Part shown: positions 24,503-33,317 of the stretch, piece after piece
Numbering within the stretch: position 1 is the first letter of the stretch
Layout of the letters: each line of letters begins with the position of its first letter
Source of the DNA: Gracilibacillus salinarum
GTDB taxonomy: Bacteria > Bacillota > Bacilli > Bacillales > Amphibacillaceae
DNA length: 64,000 nt
Direction: 5' to 3'
Assembly: GCF_022919575.1 (NCBI RefSeq)
Contig: NZ_CP095071.1
Span: 1,240,001 to 1,304,000, forward strand
Notes under the pieces: generated by a model
What the model was told of the DNA's origin: nothing
The model's input: the letters and a program-made list of their open reading frames with translations, nothing else
Database searches by the model: none
Translations under genes and position numbers: made by a program

Positions 24503-26012
24503 CTTCTTGTAAAACATCGTTCTCCTTGGGTTTTTCATTTAGTTGTAAAGCTTCTGCTGTAGTTGTTTTTATTTCTTCAATTAATTCTGGATTTTCTAGT
24601 AATGCTTCACCGTAGGATGGGATGATTTCTTTCAGCTTTGATTCCCAATCATCTTTTTTGTGCGGGAAGCACTCTTCAATGATTTGCAACATGACTGATA
24701 CTGCTGTAGAAGCACCTGGTGATGCACCAAGTAAAGCAGCAATGGTTCCGTCAGCAGAATGGACGACTTCTGTTCCAAACTGCAGTGTCCCTTTCCCTGC
24801 ATCCGTATCTTTAATAACCTGAACGCGTTGACCTGCAATCACAATATCCCAGTCTTCACTTTTGGCACCAGGAACAAATTCCCTTAGCTCTTCCATTCGT
24901 TTTTCCTTTGACAACATTACTTGCTCGATAAGATACTTTGTTAAGGACATGTTCTTTGCACCTGCCGCTAACATCGTAAACAAGTTATCAGGCTTCACTG
25001 ATGTTATCAAATCAAACAAAGAACCCGTCTTTAGGAACTTAGGTGAAAATCCGGCAAACGGACCGAATAATAATGATTTTTTGTTTTCGATAAATCGGGT
25101 ATCCAGATGTGGTACCGACATTGGTGGTGCGCCAACTTTTGCCTTTCCATATACTTTGGCATGATGCTGTGACACTACATCAGGATTTTTACAAACCATG
25201 AACAAACCACTGACAGGGAAACCGCCGATATTACGGCCTTCTGGTATTCCTGTTTTCTGTAACAGGTGTAAACTTCCGCCTCCTGCTCCTATAAAGACAA
25301 ACTTAGCTGTATGACGTACAACTTCTCCACTGTCGACATTGCGGACCTTTAATTCCCATCCGCCATCATTTGTTCGTTTGATATCATCTACACTTTGCTT
25401 ATATTGGACTGTTACATTTTGTTCCTCTAGCTGATCAAACATCTTTCTTGTTAAAGCGCCAAAATTAACATCTGTTCCGGTATCAATCTTTGTTGCCGCA
25501 ATTGGTTCCGAACCTTTTCTTTCCTTCATCATTAATGGTGTCCATTCCATTAATTTTTCCGGATCATCCGAATACTCCATACCTTCGAATAAAGGGTTCT
25601 CAGAAAGCGCTTCAAAACGCTTTTTCAAAAACCTGACATTGTTCTCACCTCGAACAAAACTCATGTGAGGTAACGGCTCGATAAATTCACTAGGATTTGT
25701 AAGGCGTTGATTGTTAACTAAGTAAGACCAGAACTGTTTAGAAACTTGAAATTGTTCATTTATCTTCAAAGCCTTCGATATATCAATCGTACCATCTGTA
25801 TTCTCCTTCGTATAATTTAACTCACACAAAGCAGAATGCCCGGTACCTGCGTTATTCCATTCGTTCGAGCTTTCATCCCCTGCTTTGTCGAGTCTTTCAA
25901 ATACGGCAATATCCATATCAGGATCCAGTTCTTTCAATATAGATCCTAACGTCGCACTCATAATTCCAGCACCAATTAAAATCACGTCTGTGTTCATATG
26001 TGAGTCGCTCAT
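24498..26012 (-). CDS. mqo: Malate:quinone oxidoreductase
   Basis: 504 residues. The N-terminal FAD motif is [64 protein letters not shown] and [15 protein letters not shown] are all typical of Mqo. The enzyme is a peripheral membrane flavoprotein that oxidises malate to oxaloacetate and passes electrons to quinone, as part of the TCA cycle. GGAAGG precedes ATG. The gene is single, with the stop overlapped by its terminator. The length matches the family. Confidence 0.95.
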   Translation of the reverse strand: MSDSHMNTDVILIGAGIMSATLGSILKELDPDMDIAVFERLDKAGDESSNEWNNAGTGHSALCELNYTKENTDGTIDISKALKINEQFQVSKQFWSYLVNNQRLTNPSEFIEPLPHMSFVRGENNVRFLKKRFEALSENPLFEGMEYSDDPEKLMEWTPLMMKERKGSEPIAATKIDTGTDVNFGALTRKMFDQLEEQNVTVQYKQSVDDIKRTNDGGWELKVRNVDSGEVVRHTAKFVFIGAGGGSLHLLQKTGIPEGRNIGGFPVSGLFMVCKNPDVVSQHHAKVYGKAKVGAPPMSVPHLDTRFIENKKSLLFGPFAGFSPKFLKTGSLFDLITSVKPDNLFTMLAAGAKNMSLTKYLIEQVMLSKEKRMEELREFVPGAKSEDWDIVIAGQRVQVIKDTDAGKGTLQFGTEVVHSADGTIAALLGASPGASTAVSVMLQIIEECFPHKKDDWESKLKEIIPSYGEALLENPELIEEIKTTTAEALQLNEKPKENDVLQEV

Positions 26013-26217
26013 TTCTACCTTCCTTACTAGATAAGATTTACTGAAAAGAAAACGAACCCAATTTGTCCGTATCTTTTCTAATGGATAGTTATTCTATTTT
26101 ATAGTGTATCACTAAAAAAGATAATTTAAAACGATTATATGTACATTATATTCCAACTCCGTCTTATTTGGAAGCGGTATAGGCTGTCCTTTTTTGATTC
26201 ATTGAGTGAAATAATAG

Positions 26218-26286
26218 CTAGTTTGTTATTAGCCGAGGGAGCATTCTAACAACAGGCAAAATTAAACCACCATTCTCAATATTCAT
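26218..26286 (-). CDS. Candidate 22-residue peptide
   Basis: A very short frame (MNIENGGLILPVVRMLPR...) with GAGGTGA 6 bases before ATG. It sits between mqo and repeat element E8. No similarity is recognised and coding is unproven; the good ribosome site is the only support. Confidence 0.25.
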   Translation of the reverse strand: MNIENGGLILPVVRMLPRLITN

Positions 26287-26316
26287 AGGCGTCACCTCGT
26301 TTCCTGAATAAACATT

Positions 26317-26886
26317 AAGAAAACCAGGCATAAACCGCCCGGTCCTAATTGACTTAATTAATAAACAATTTCCTATAATATGGATTATGTCAACTAGCCA
26401 TCGCTAGCCAAGCAGCCATTTTGAGATATTTAATGTGCTGGGATACCGCTCCGTCCAACCACTCCGCGTCCTGCGGGGCACGGCTGAAGCTAACTTTGTG
26501 AAGAAGATCGCTTCACAAAGTTAGCTTCAGCGCCTGCATAATCCCGCGGGAGTCTCCGTGGTTGGCCTACGCTAAAATTGGGACTCTACAATTTTTGTAA
26601 GAGCTAGCATATTGATCGTATGCATATATAATAGCTATTGAAAAATGTCTAGAACCACTGCTTCTAGCTGTTCCGAACGTTGTAGTACTTCCCTTTAGCG
26701 TAGGAAATAGGCGGAGACTCCAGTGGGATCAGCATGAGCTGAAGATCCACTTAGTTTGTGCCTGGTCTACTAATATCGCTTTGAAGTAAGCTTCCTCGGC
26801 ACAAGGCAGCAAGGAAGCATTTACAAGTAGCAGCCTAGCTAAAGTCGTGCCCACAGGGAACGGCGGTCTGCTGGACTGATCCACCT
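26317..26886. repeat. Interspersed inverted-repeat element, copy E8
   Basis: The left end has the CAGGC...GCCCGGT hairpin and CCTATAATATGGATTATGTC. The first hairpin has the core ACTTTGTGAAG...CTTCACAAAGT and closes with GTGGTTGGCC. The second hairpin has the third core type (GTGCCTG, GCTTCCTCGG). The element breaks off at GTGCCCACAGGGAACGG, so the right terminal motif is lost next to the fucosidase stop codon. Confidence 0.8.
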
Positions 26887-26898
26887 GCTTTCTTTTCA

Positions 26899-29196
26899 TT
26901 ACATTTTGCTAACGGTATTAAATGAAATATGGGAAGTCTGGTCAGCTTCTACTACCACCTCATACACATTGTCCGCTTGTTGTATGACTAGTTGGTTGTC
27001 GACTTTTACAGGTGCATCGACCCGAATACATACTGTGCCAGTTTGTACAGCAGCAATATTCACATACTGTATTTGATGCTGTTTCCATTCGAACTCTAAT
27101 TCATATCCACCTCTTGCCTTTATCCCTTTCACATACCCATTCTTCCATGCTTTCGGTATAGCAGGAAGAAGGTGAATTTCATCATTTTGGCTCTGAACAA
27201 TCATTTCTATTATTCCAGCTGTCCCACCGAAGTTTCCATCAATTTGAAATGGCGGATGATTGTCAAATAAATTTGGCAACGTAGACGATTTTAACAGCTC
27301 TACTACATTGTCATATGCAGCTTCAGATTGATGTAACCGGGCCCACATATTAATAATCCATGCCCTGCTCCAACCCGTATGCCCACCACCATGCATAAGC
27401 CTTCTCTTAAGGGTAACTTCTGCTGCTTTCGTTAATGCTGGTGTCGTAATCGGAGATATCTGATTACCAGGATGCAAGGCAAATAAATGAGAGATATGAC
27501 GATGACCAGGCTCAGCTTCATCATAATCCTCAAGCCATTCTTTTATTTGACCATGTTTTCCAATTTGAATGGGAGGTAATTTATCTTTTAAGTCTGACAG
27601 TTGTTGCGAGAACGCTTTATCTACTGCTAATATATCACTTGCTTTTATACAGTTGGAAAAAAGTGCATGGATGATTTGACTGTCCATAGAAGGTGCTTCA
27701 CATAACCTGCCCCTTTCCCCATCAGGTAATATATACGTGTTTTCTGGAGAAACAGAAGGAGTAGTAATCAGATAGCCATCTTTATTTTCCATTAGAAAAT
27801 CCACAAAAAACAAAGCTGCTTCTTTCATCGTTTCGTATGCCTGCTCTAGATATGTCACATCTGTTGTATATTGATAGTGCTCCCAGAGATGCAAACAGAG
27901 CCAGGCAGCTCCCATTGGCCAGTAACTTGCCGGGGGATAAATATCCTGTGGAGCTGTATCTCCCCAAATATCCGTATTATGATGAGCAGTAAAACCTCGG
28001 CAATTATACATTTTCTTTGCTGTCACTCTGCCTGATTCTTTCATTTTTTCGATATGCGTTAATAATGGCATGTGACATTCGGATAAATGACACACTTCTG
28101 CAGGCCAATAATTCATCTGTGCATTAATATTGATCGTATACTTGCTATCCCAAGGTGGCAGCATTAAATCATTCCAAATCCCCTGTAACGTTGCCGGTAA
28201 GGAATTAGGACGGCTTGATGCAATCATCAGATAACGACCAAAATGGAAATATGTATCAATAAGTCCCAGATCTTCTTCTCCTTGTTGCAATTGTTTCAGC
28301 CGCTCATCTGTCGGTAATTCTTCTCCCACAGTGGACGGCTCCGAAATCGTTAATTCAACCCGTTGAAATAACGACTGATAATCTTCTATATGTGTTTTTC
28401 TTAAGTCATTGAATCCTTTTCTAGCAGCACAAGAAATCGTATGAAGACATTGTTCTTTTGGTTTTTCGAATCGATAAGATGTTGCGGCAGTTAACAAAAT
28501 AGTCACGGCACTTGCTTGATTTACACATATTTGATTGCCGAGTGTGTTGACATCCCCTTCCTCAGCGATTACTTTTAATACCGCAGTGAACGCAATGCCG
28601 TCTTTTCCACCGGTTTCTCCACTCATCAAAATACTTGAAGAAGACAGCTGTTCAGTTGTATCTAAGTTTCTAGTATTGCCACGGTCTAAACTAGCTTGAA
28701 AGGATATCGGTTGTTGTTCCGCTGCTGTCAACCTCATAACCATCACCTGATCCGGATAACTGGTAAACACTTCTCGTTGATGGGAAATGTTATCGGTGAC
28801 AAATGACGTATTTACTATAGCGGTATCTAAATCTAACACTCTGCTATAATGCTTATATTCATTTAGTTCATTAAAATCCATCTTTATTTCCCCTAATGGT
28901 TCATAATGCCTTTGCGACTTCGGGACACCTGACATACTCCATTTAGCCAGCTCTTCTGCCTCTTTTAAATTTCCATCTGCCAGTAACTCTCGAACTCTAT
29001 TCACATTAGAAAGCGCATCCGGATTAATTCTGTCCCTTGGCCCTCCATACCAGACCGAATCTTCATTCAGTTGAATCTTTTCGTTTGAAACATGACCGAA
29101 AACCATCCCACCTAATCGCCCGTTTCCTATCGGCAAAGCCTCATTCCAGTTATCAGCTGGCTTGTTGTACCATAAACAGTTAGTCTTAGTATCCAA
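26899..29196 (-). CDS. GH95 alpha-L-fucosidase/galactosidase
   Basis: About 765 residues, no signal peptide, so probably cytosolic. The N-terminal domain starts LWYNKPADNWNEALPIGNGRLG, typical of GH95. The (alpha/alpha)6 domain has NINAQMNYWPAEVCHL near residue 360, HHNTDIWGDTAP near 405, and later GHRHISHLFALHPG and WSRAWIINMWARL. The family removes alpha-1,2-linked L-fucose or alpha-L-galactose by inversion. It is the last gene of a four-gene leftward operon with sugar oxidation enzymes, which suggests that imported oligosaccharide is cut inside the cell. TTG at 29196 has GAGGTGG 5 bases upstream; GTG at 29205 is the alternative. Confidence 0.92.
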   Translation of the reverse strand: MDTKTNCLWYNKPADNWNEALPIGNGRLGGMVFGHVSNEKIQLNEDSVWYGGPRDRINPDALSNVNRVRELLADGNLKEAEELAKWSMSGVPKSQRHYEPLGEIKMDFNELNEYKHYSRVLDLDTAIVNTSFVTDNISHQREVFTSYPDQVMVMRLTAAEQQPISFQASLDRGNTRNLDTTEQLSSSSILMSGETGGKDGIAFTAVLKVIAEEGDVNTLGNQICVNQASAVTILLTAATSYRFEKPKEQCLHTISCAARKGFNDLRKTHIEDYQSLFQRVELTISEPSTVGEELPTDERLKQLQQGEEDLGLIDTYFHFGRYLMIASSRPNSLPATLQGIWNDLMLPPWDSKYTININAQMNYWPAEVCHLSECHMPLLTHIEKMKESGRVTAKKMYNCRGFTAHHNTDIWGDTAPQDIYPPASYWPMGAAWLCLHLWEHYQYTTDVTYLEQAYETMKEAALFFVDFLMENKDGYLITTPSVSPENTYILPDGERGRLCEAPSMDSQIIHALFSNCIKASDILAVDKAFSQQLSDLKDKLPPIQIGKHGQIKEWLEDYDEAEPGHRHISHLFALHPGNQISPITTPALTKAAEVTLKRRLMHGGGHTGWSRAWIINMWARLHQSEAAYDNVVELLKSSTLPNLFDNHPPFQIDGNFGGTAGIIEMIVQSQNDEIHLLPAIPKAWKNGYVKGIKARGGYELEFEWKQHQIQYVNIAAVQTGTVCIRVDAPVKVDNQLVIQQADNVYEVVVEADQTSHISFNTVSKM

Positions 29197-29263
29197 TTTA
29201 ACCACCTCAATTTTAGTTTAATGATAAATAGATCGCTTAAACTTTTACGAAAGCGCCATTTAG

Positions 29264-30193
29264 TTAACGCCATTCCTTTCTGCCACTCGTCCAGGTTTTG
29301 TTATGAATAGGCTGTAATATGTCTAACACACTTTCTAATAGGTCCTGATCAACCGGCTCTTCCATCCACCGCATATTATTGGCGATATTATCTTCGCTTG
29401 CCGTACTAACTAAAGTTGTAGCTATTTTTTCATTTTGGACGGCAAACTGAATAGCAAGTTTGGCCAAATCCTCACCTTGTTTAGCACAGAAAGATGCAGC
29501 TTGCTTACATACTGAGATAATTTCCTCGCTTGCTGGATGCCAATCAGCTACCGGACGTGTATTTAACAGACCCATTGAAATCGGTGATGCGTTGATAATA
29601 CCCACTTTTTTCTGTTCACATAATGGGACTAGATGTAATAAGGACGAATCGTTTAACGAATAATGACAATAGGATAATATAACATCTAAATCTGCTCCTT
29701 CTACCATTTTTTCGAATACAGATAACGGGAGTCCCGAAACACCAAAATAACCAATTTTCCCTTCTTCCCTAAGCTGTTGAAGAGCTGGAATTCCTTGTTC
29801 GATGATCTCTGCATAGCTGCCAAATTCAATATCGTGTAAGAACATCATATCAATATAATCTGTCTGCAGCCGGGTTAGACTTTCTTCTGCGCTTTGTATG
29901 ATTCTTTGTTTAGAAAAATCGAATTCATTCTCGCCATACCGACCTGCTTTCGTTGATAAAATAAATTGATCTCTTGGCATACCTTTCATCGCTTTACCTA
30001 ATAACGTTTCAGCTTTGGTCAAACCGTAATATGGAGACACATCAAAATAATTAATTCCACCATCAAACGCTCGATGCACCGTATTTATTCCTTCCTGCTC
30101 ATTCACTTTTCTAAATACAGAGCCTAACGACGAGGCACCAAAACTTAACACGGAAACATCTAAATCTGTAGAACCTAGTTTTCGATACTTCAT
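29264..30193 (-). CDS. Aldo/keto reductase, L-fucose/L-galactose dehydrogenase type
   Basis: 309 residues. The start MKYRKLGSTDLDVSVLSFGAS and the catalytic tetrad (Asp and Tyr in FDVSPYYG, Lys in ILSTKAGRY, His in MMFLHDIEF) define an aldo/keto reductase. The C-terminal TTLVSTASEDNIANN is also typical. The subgroup resembles L-galactose and L-fucose dehydrogenases, which oxidise the free sugar to its lactone with NAD(P). The next gene upstream encodes a lactonase, which supports this. GGGAGTGG precedes ATG. Confidence 0.85.
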   Translation of the reverse strand: MKYRKLGSTDLDVSVLSFGASSLGSVFRKVNEQEGINTVHRAFDGGINYFDVSPYYGLTKAETLLGKAMKGMPRDQFILSTKAGRYGENEFDFSKQRIIQSAEESLTRLQTDYIDMMFLHDIEFGSYAEIIEQGIPALQQLREEGKIGYFGVSGLPLSVFEKMVEGADLDVILSYCHYSLNDSSLLHLVPLCEQKKVGIINASPISMGLLNTRPVADWHPASEEIISVCKQAASFCAKQGEDLAKLAIQFAVQNEKIATTLVSTASEDNIANNMRWMEEPVDQDLLESVLDILQPIHNKTWTSGRKEWR

Positions 30194-30223
30194 GGATATC
30201 CACTCCCGGAAAGTACATGGTCA

Positions 30224-31057
30224 TTACCTATCTAATTTATAAAAGATTTTCGCATTTTCACCAAAAATCCTTGCCTTGTCTGATTCCGTCAGATTTTCAG
30301 GTAACACATTCTCTATAAGCTGGATAACTTCATCATAGTCTGCTGCCAGTAGACAAACTGGCCAGTCACTGCCATACAACAGGCGCTCTGCTCCAAACAT
30401 CTTCACAATGTGTTGTACATATGGAACGAAGTCCTCCGACTTCCATTGAACATGATCAGCTTCTGTCACCATTCCTGATAACTTGCAATATATGGTCGGA
30501 TGCTTCGCTATTTCTGACATATAACTTCTCCATGGTTCTATTGCACCTTCTTTTATTGATGGTTTCGCAATATGGTCAATCACACCTCGGATCGTCACTT
30601 GATTAAGTAGCTTAACCACCGCTGCCAGTTGATTTGCATGTACTAATAAATCAACCGGCAAATCTATTTTTCCAAAATATTCAAATGCATCGAGGTATTT
30701 TCGTTTTAAGATAATGTTTTCGTCAGGCATGTCTTGTACCATAATCCGTATACCGACAAACTGAGGATGATTTAAAAATAATTCAAGTTGCTTTTTGTAA
30801 GATGGGTCCTCAATATCTATCCACCCAACTACTCCCGCAATGATGTCCGATTTTTCACTTTGAGATAAGATAAATTCAGTTTCTTCAATAGTTGGTGCTG
30901 CCTGAACAACAATCGTTCTGTCGATCTGATGTTTCCGCAAATGAGGAATTAAATTCTCTTCCAGAAAATCACGGTAGAGTATAGGAATCTCTGGTGTTAT
31001 CCAGCCATAATCATGTTGATTAATCTTCCAATAATGCTGATGTGCATCTATTCTCAT
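30224..31057 (-). CDS. Amidohydrolase-family sugar lactonase (L-fuconolactonase type)
   Basis: About 277 residues of the COG3618 metal-dependent hydrolase type. MRIDAHQHYWKIN holds the first two metal-binding histidines. GVVGWIDIEDP, VGIRIMVQD, GVIDHIAKP and LLYGSDWPVC (catalytic Asp) follow. Such enzymes open L-fucono- or L-rhamnono-lactones to the acid. ATG at 31057 is preferred because GGAAGG lies 8 bases before it. It sits between the aldo/keto reductase and the zinc dehydrogenase with gaps of about 30-40 bases. Confidence 0.87.
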   Translation of the reverse strand: MRIDAHQHYWKINQHDYGWITPEIPILYRDFLEENLIPHLRKHQIDRTIVVQAAPTIEETEFILSQSEKSDIIAGVVGWIDIEDPSYKKQLELFLNHPQFVGIRIMVQDMPDENIILKRKYLDAFEYFGKIDLPVDLLVHANQLAAVVKLLNQVTIRGVIDHIAKPSIKEGAIEPWRSYMSEIAKHPTIYCKLSGMVTEADHVQWKSEDFVPYVQHIVKMFGAERLLYGSDWPVCLLAADYDEVIQLIENVLPENLTESDKARIFGENAKIFYKLDR

Positions 31058-31094
31058 CTTCAAAACCTTCCTCTCCATCTAATCCGTTAAGCAC

Positions 31095-32108
31095 TTATCC
31101 TTCAATCATTGCTTTTATCACATTTGCTTCAGAATCTAGCCATTCGCTAAACGTTTTTACTGTATCTGCAAATGCTGTACGGTGTGTAATATAGTTATCA
31201 ATATTTATTTGACCCGATTGGATACATCTCTTAACATATTCAAAATCAGATCTCGTTGCATTGCGACTCGCTAGCAGTGAAAGTTCCTTCTCATGAAAAT
31301 CCGGATCAAAAAAAGTAATCTGGTCTTTTACTAAGCCTACATAGATCAATTCACCACCATGAGCAGTAAAATGAAATGCCTTCTTCATGGAATCACGATT
31401 CCCGGTTGCATCGAACACTATCGATGGTAAATCCCCATCCGTTAAATCATCCAAAGTATCCATTGGCGCATCCATAGCATCAATAACATGGTCCACTTGT
31501 GCCCAGTCGCGACAGAATTTCAATCTATTTCTATTAACATCCATTGCAATAACGTTAGCACCTTCTTTTTTTGCGAAGGCCATCACCCCTAGACCAATTG
31601 GTCCTGCGCCTATAACAAGCACCGTGTCACCGGCAATCAGCCTGGAACGCTTGATAGCATGTGCACCAATACTAAGTGGCTCAAGTACTGCTGCCTCATC
31701 GAAAGAAATATCATTTGTTATAAGCAAATGGTCAACGGGAACTGACATTTGTTCACACATCCCACCGTCCACATGAACACCAATAACCTTAAGATTTCTA
31801 CAACAATTAGGCTTATTCTGTCTGCAAGCTGTACATGTTCCACATTCGAGGTAGGGAATAATGCTAACCCGATCCCCTTTTTTTATATTAGAAACATCTG
31901 GATCGATCCATTCCACAGTTCCAGCCAATTCATGACCTAACACTCGCGGATATTGGAAGAATGGCTGATTTCCGTTATATGCATGAAAATCTGTTCCACA
32001 AACACCTATCCGTTCGATAGTAATTATCGCTTGACCTTTTTCTTTCGACGGTGCCGTTCTGCTCGTTTTCACTAATTTATTTGGTTGGTCACATACTATA
32101 CATTCCAT
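31095..32108 (-). CDS. Zinc-dependent medium-chain dehydrogenase
   Basis: About 337 residues. The catalytic zinc site is in IGVCGTDFHAYNG and LGHELAGTVE; the structural zinc cysteines are in CGTCTACRQNKPNCC. The cofactor motif VLVIGAGPIGLG is followed by DVNRNR, suggesting NAD. It resembles sorbitol, L-threonine and L-gulonate/L-galactonate dehydrogenases. In this operon it may oxidise the aldonate or a later intermediate of the fucose route; that step is inference. First gene of the operon. ATG at 32108 and ATG at 32123 are both possible. Confidence 0.85.
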   Translation of the reverse strand: MECIVCDQPNKLVKTSRTAPSKEKGQAIITIERIGVCGTDFHAYNGNQPFFQYPRVLGHELAGTVEWIDPDVSNIKKGDRVSIIPYLECGTCTACRQNKPNCCRNLKVIGVHVDGGMCEQMSVPVDHLLITNDISFDEAAVLEPLSIGAHAIKRSRLIAGDTVLVIGAGPIGLGVMAFAKKEGANVIAMDVNRNRLKFCRDWAQVDHVIDAMDAPMDTLDDLTDGDLPSIVFDATGNRDSMKKAFHFTAHGGELIYVGLVKDQITFFDPDFHEKELSLLASRNATRSDFEYVKRCIQSGQINIDNYITHRTAFADTVKTFSEWLDSEANVIKAMIEG

Positions 32109-32338
32109 CCTAACTGCCCCCATTCTTTACTCGATTTCTTCACTAAATTCTTGAGGTGCAAAGTGCCAATCTATTTTTTGGGTTGATCCTTGCTCCGATT
32201 TGGTTAGCTCGATTAATCGATTACACCTATATTTCCAAGTAATCTATATGTAACCGATAACATTTTTGGTATAATCAAATAAATACTACTTAACCTATTG
32301 TGTTTCAAATCATTATTCATTAATGGGAAGGTGATCAG

Positions 32339-33208
32339 ATGAAGTCTACTTTTGAACTTTCAAGAATTAATGAGTTATTTCCATACTCGTTCACCTATAA
32401 AAACAGTAAAAAACCGCAAAATGAACTGCCGGACCATATGCATTCATTTCATGAAATAATCTTTGTTCATGCAGGACAAGGGTTATTCTTCATCCACAAC
32501 ACCCTCTATAAAATGAACAAAGGCGATGTGTTTATTATCCCGAAGGACACCTTACATCACGCCAAGCCTGACAAGCATGACTTAATCACTTCTTCTGTCA
32601 TTTTTTTTAGTTCAGCTTTGGTTCATACCAATGCCATTGATGAGTCTTTTTCCTATTTGTACCTAATTGAGAAAGTTAAAAAAGAACAAAATTTCAAGAT
32701 ACAGCTCACTGAAGAAGAGCAATTAATATTAGAGGATCACTTACGTAATATCCAACAAGAATTATCTTCCAAACAAATCGGATCCATTCACGCTTCTTTG
32801 TTGTTCACTCAGCACATCCTGCTAGAGCTGACAAGAATTAAAACAAACCAGAGTCATGATAAGCTTGAAGAAGCAAGCATGCCTTATGACTGGATGCAAC
32901 ATATACTCGTATACATTGAAGAAAACTTAAACCAGAACATTTCCCTGTCAAGCTTGGCTAAAGAGTCTTTAGTAAGTCCTGCCCACTTCAGCAGAGTGTT
33001 TAAACAATTGACGGGAATGGGCCCGACAGCATATATTAATAAAAAACGAATCCTCCAGTCCAAAGAATTACTTTTACATACTGATCATACAATTTCCTTC
33101 ATAGCAGAAAAAACCGGATTTGAAAGTACGCCGCATTTCTACCGAACATTTAAGAAATATGCAGGCATGACACCATCAGAATTCAGGAAGAAGCAATCCA
33201 TAAACTAA
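32339..33208 (+). CDS. AraC-family regulator of the fucose operon
   Basis: 289 residues. The N-terminal cupin part reads HMHSFHEIIFVHAGQG and KGDVFIIPKDTLHHAKP, a sugar-sensing domain. The C-terminal two helix-turn-helix units include ISLSSLAKESLVSPAHFSRVFKQLTG and ISFIAEKTGFESTPHFYRTFKKYAGMTPSEFRK. It is divergent from the dehydrogenase-lactonase-reductase-fucosidase operon, so it probably activates that operon. A 12-bp palindrome TCGATTAATCGA at 32210-32221 lies between them. GGAAGGTGA precedes ATG. Confidence 0.88.
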   Translation: MKSTFELSRINELFPYSFTYKNSKKPQNELPDHMHSFHEIIFVHAGQGLFFIHNTLYKMNKGDVFIIPKDTLHHAKPDKHDLITSSVIFFSSALVHTNAIDESFSYLYLIEKVKKEQNFKIQLTEEEQLILEDHLRNIQQELSSKQIGSIHASLLFTQHILLELTRIKTNQSHDKLEEASMPYDWMQHILVYIEENLNQNISLSSLAKESLVSPAHFSRVFKQLTGMGPTAYINKKRILQSKELLLHTDHTISFIAEKTGFESTPHFYRTFKKYAGMTPSEFRKKQSIN

Positions 33209-33244
33209 CAAATATCTTCTGTATTTCAAAACGAGCAAGGGACC

Positions 33245-33288
33245 GGACATAACATTTATGTGGTTAGCTGAAGCTACTTGTTATGTCC
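33245..33288. terminator. Hairpin between convergent genes
   Basis: Arms GGACATAACA and TGTTATGTCC with a 24-base loop that can fold further (AGCTGAAGCT). A T-rich stretch follows on the plus side. Probably ends both the AraC and the binding-protein transcripts. Confidence 0.6.
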
Positions 33289-33317
33289 GAGTGAAATTTT
33301 ATCAAAGCATTGTTTAT

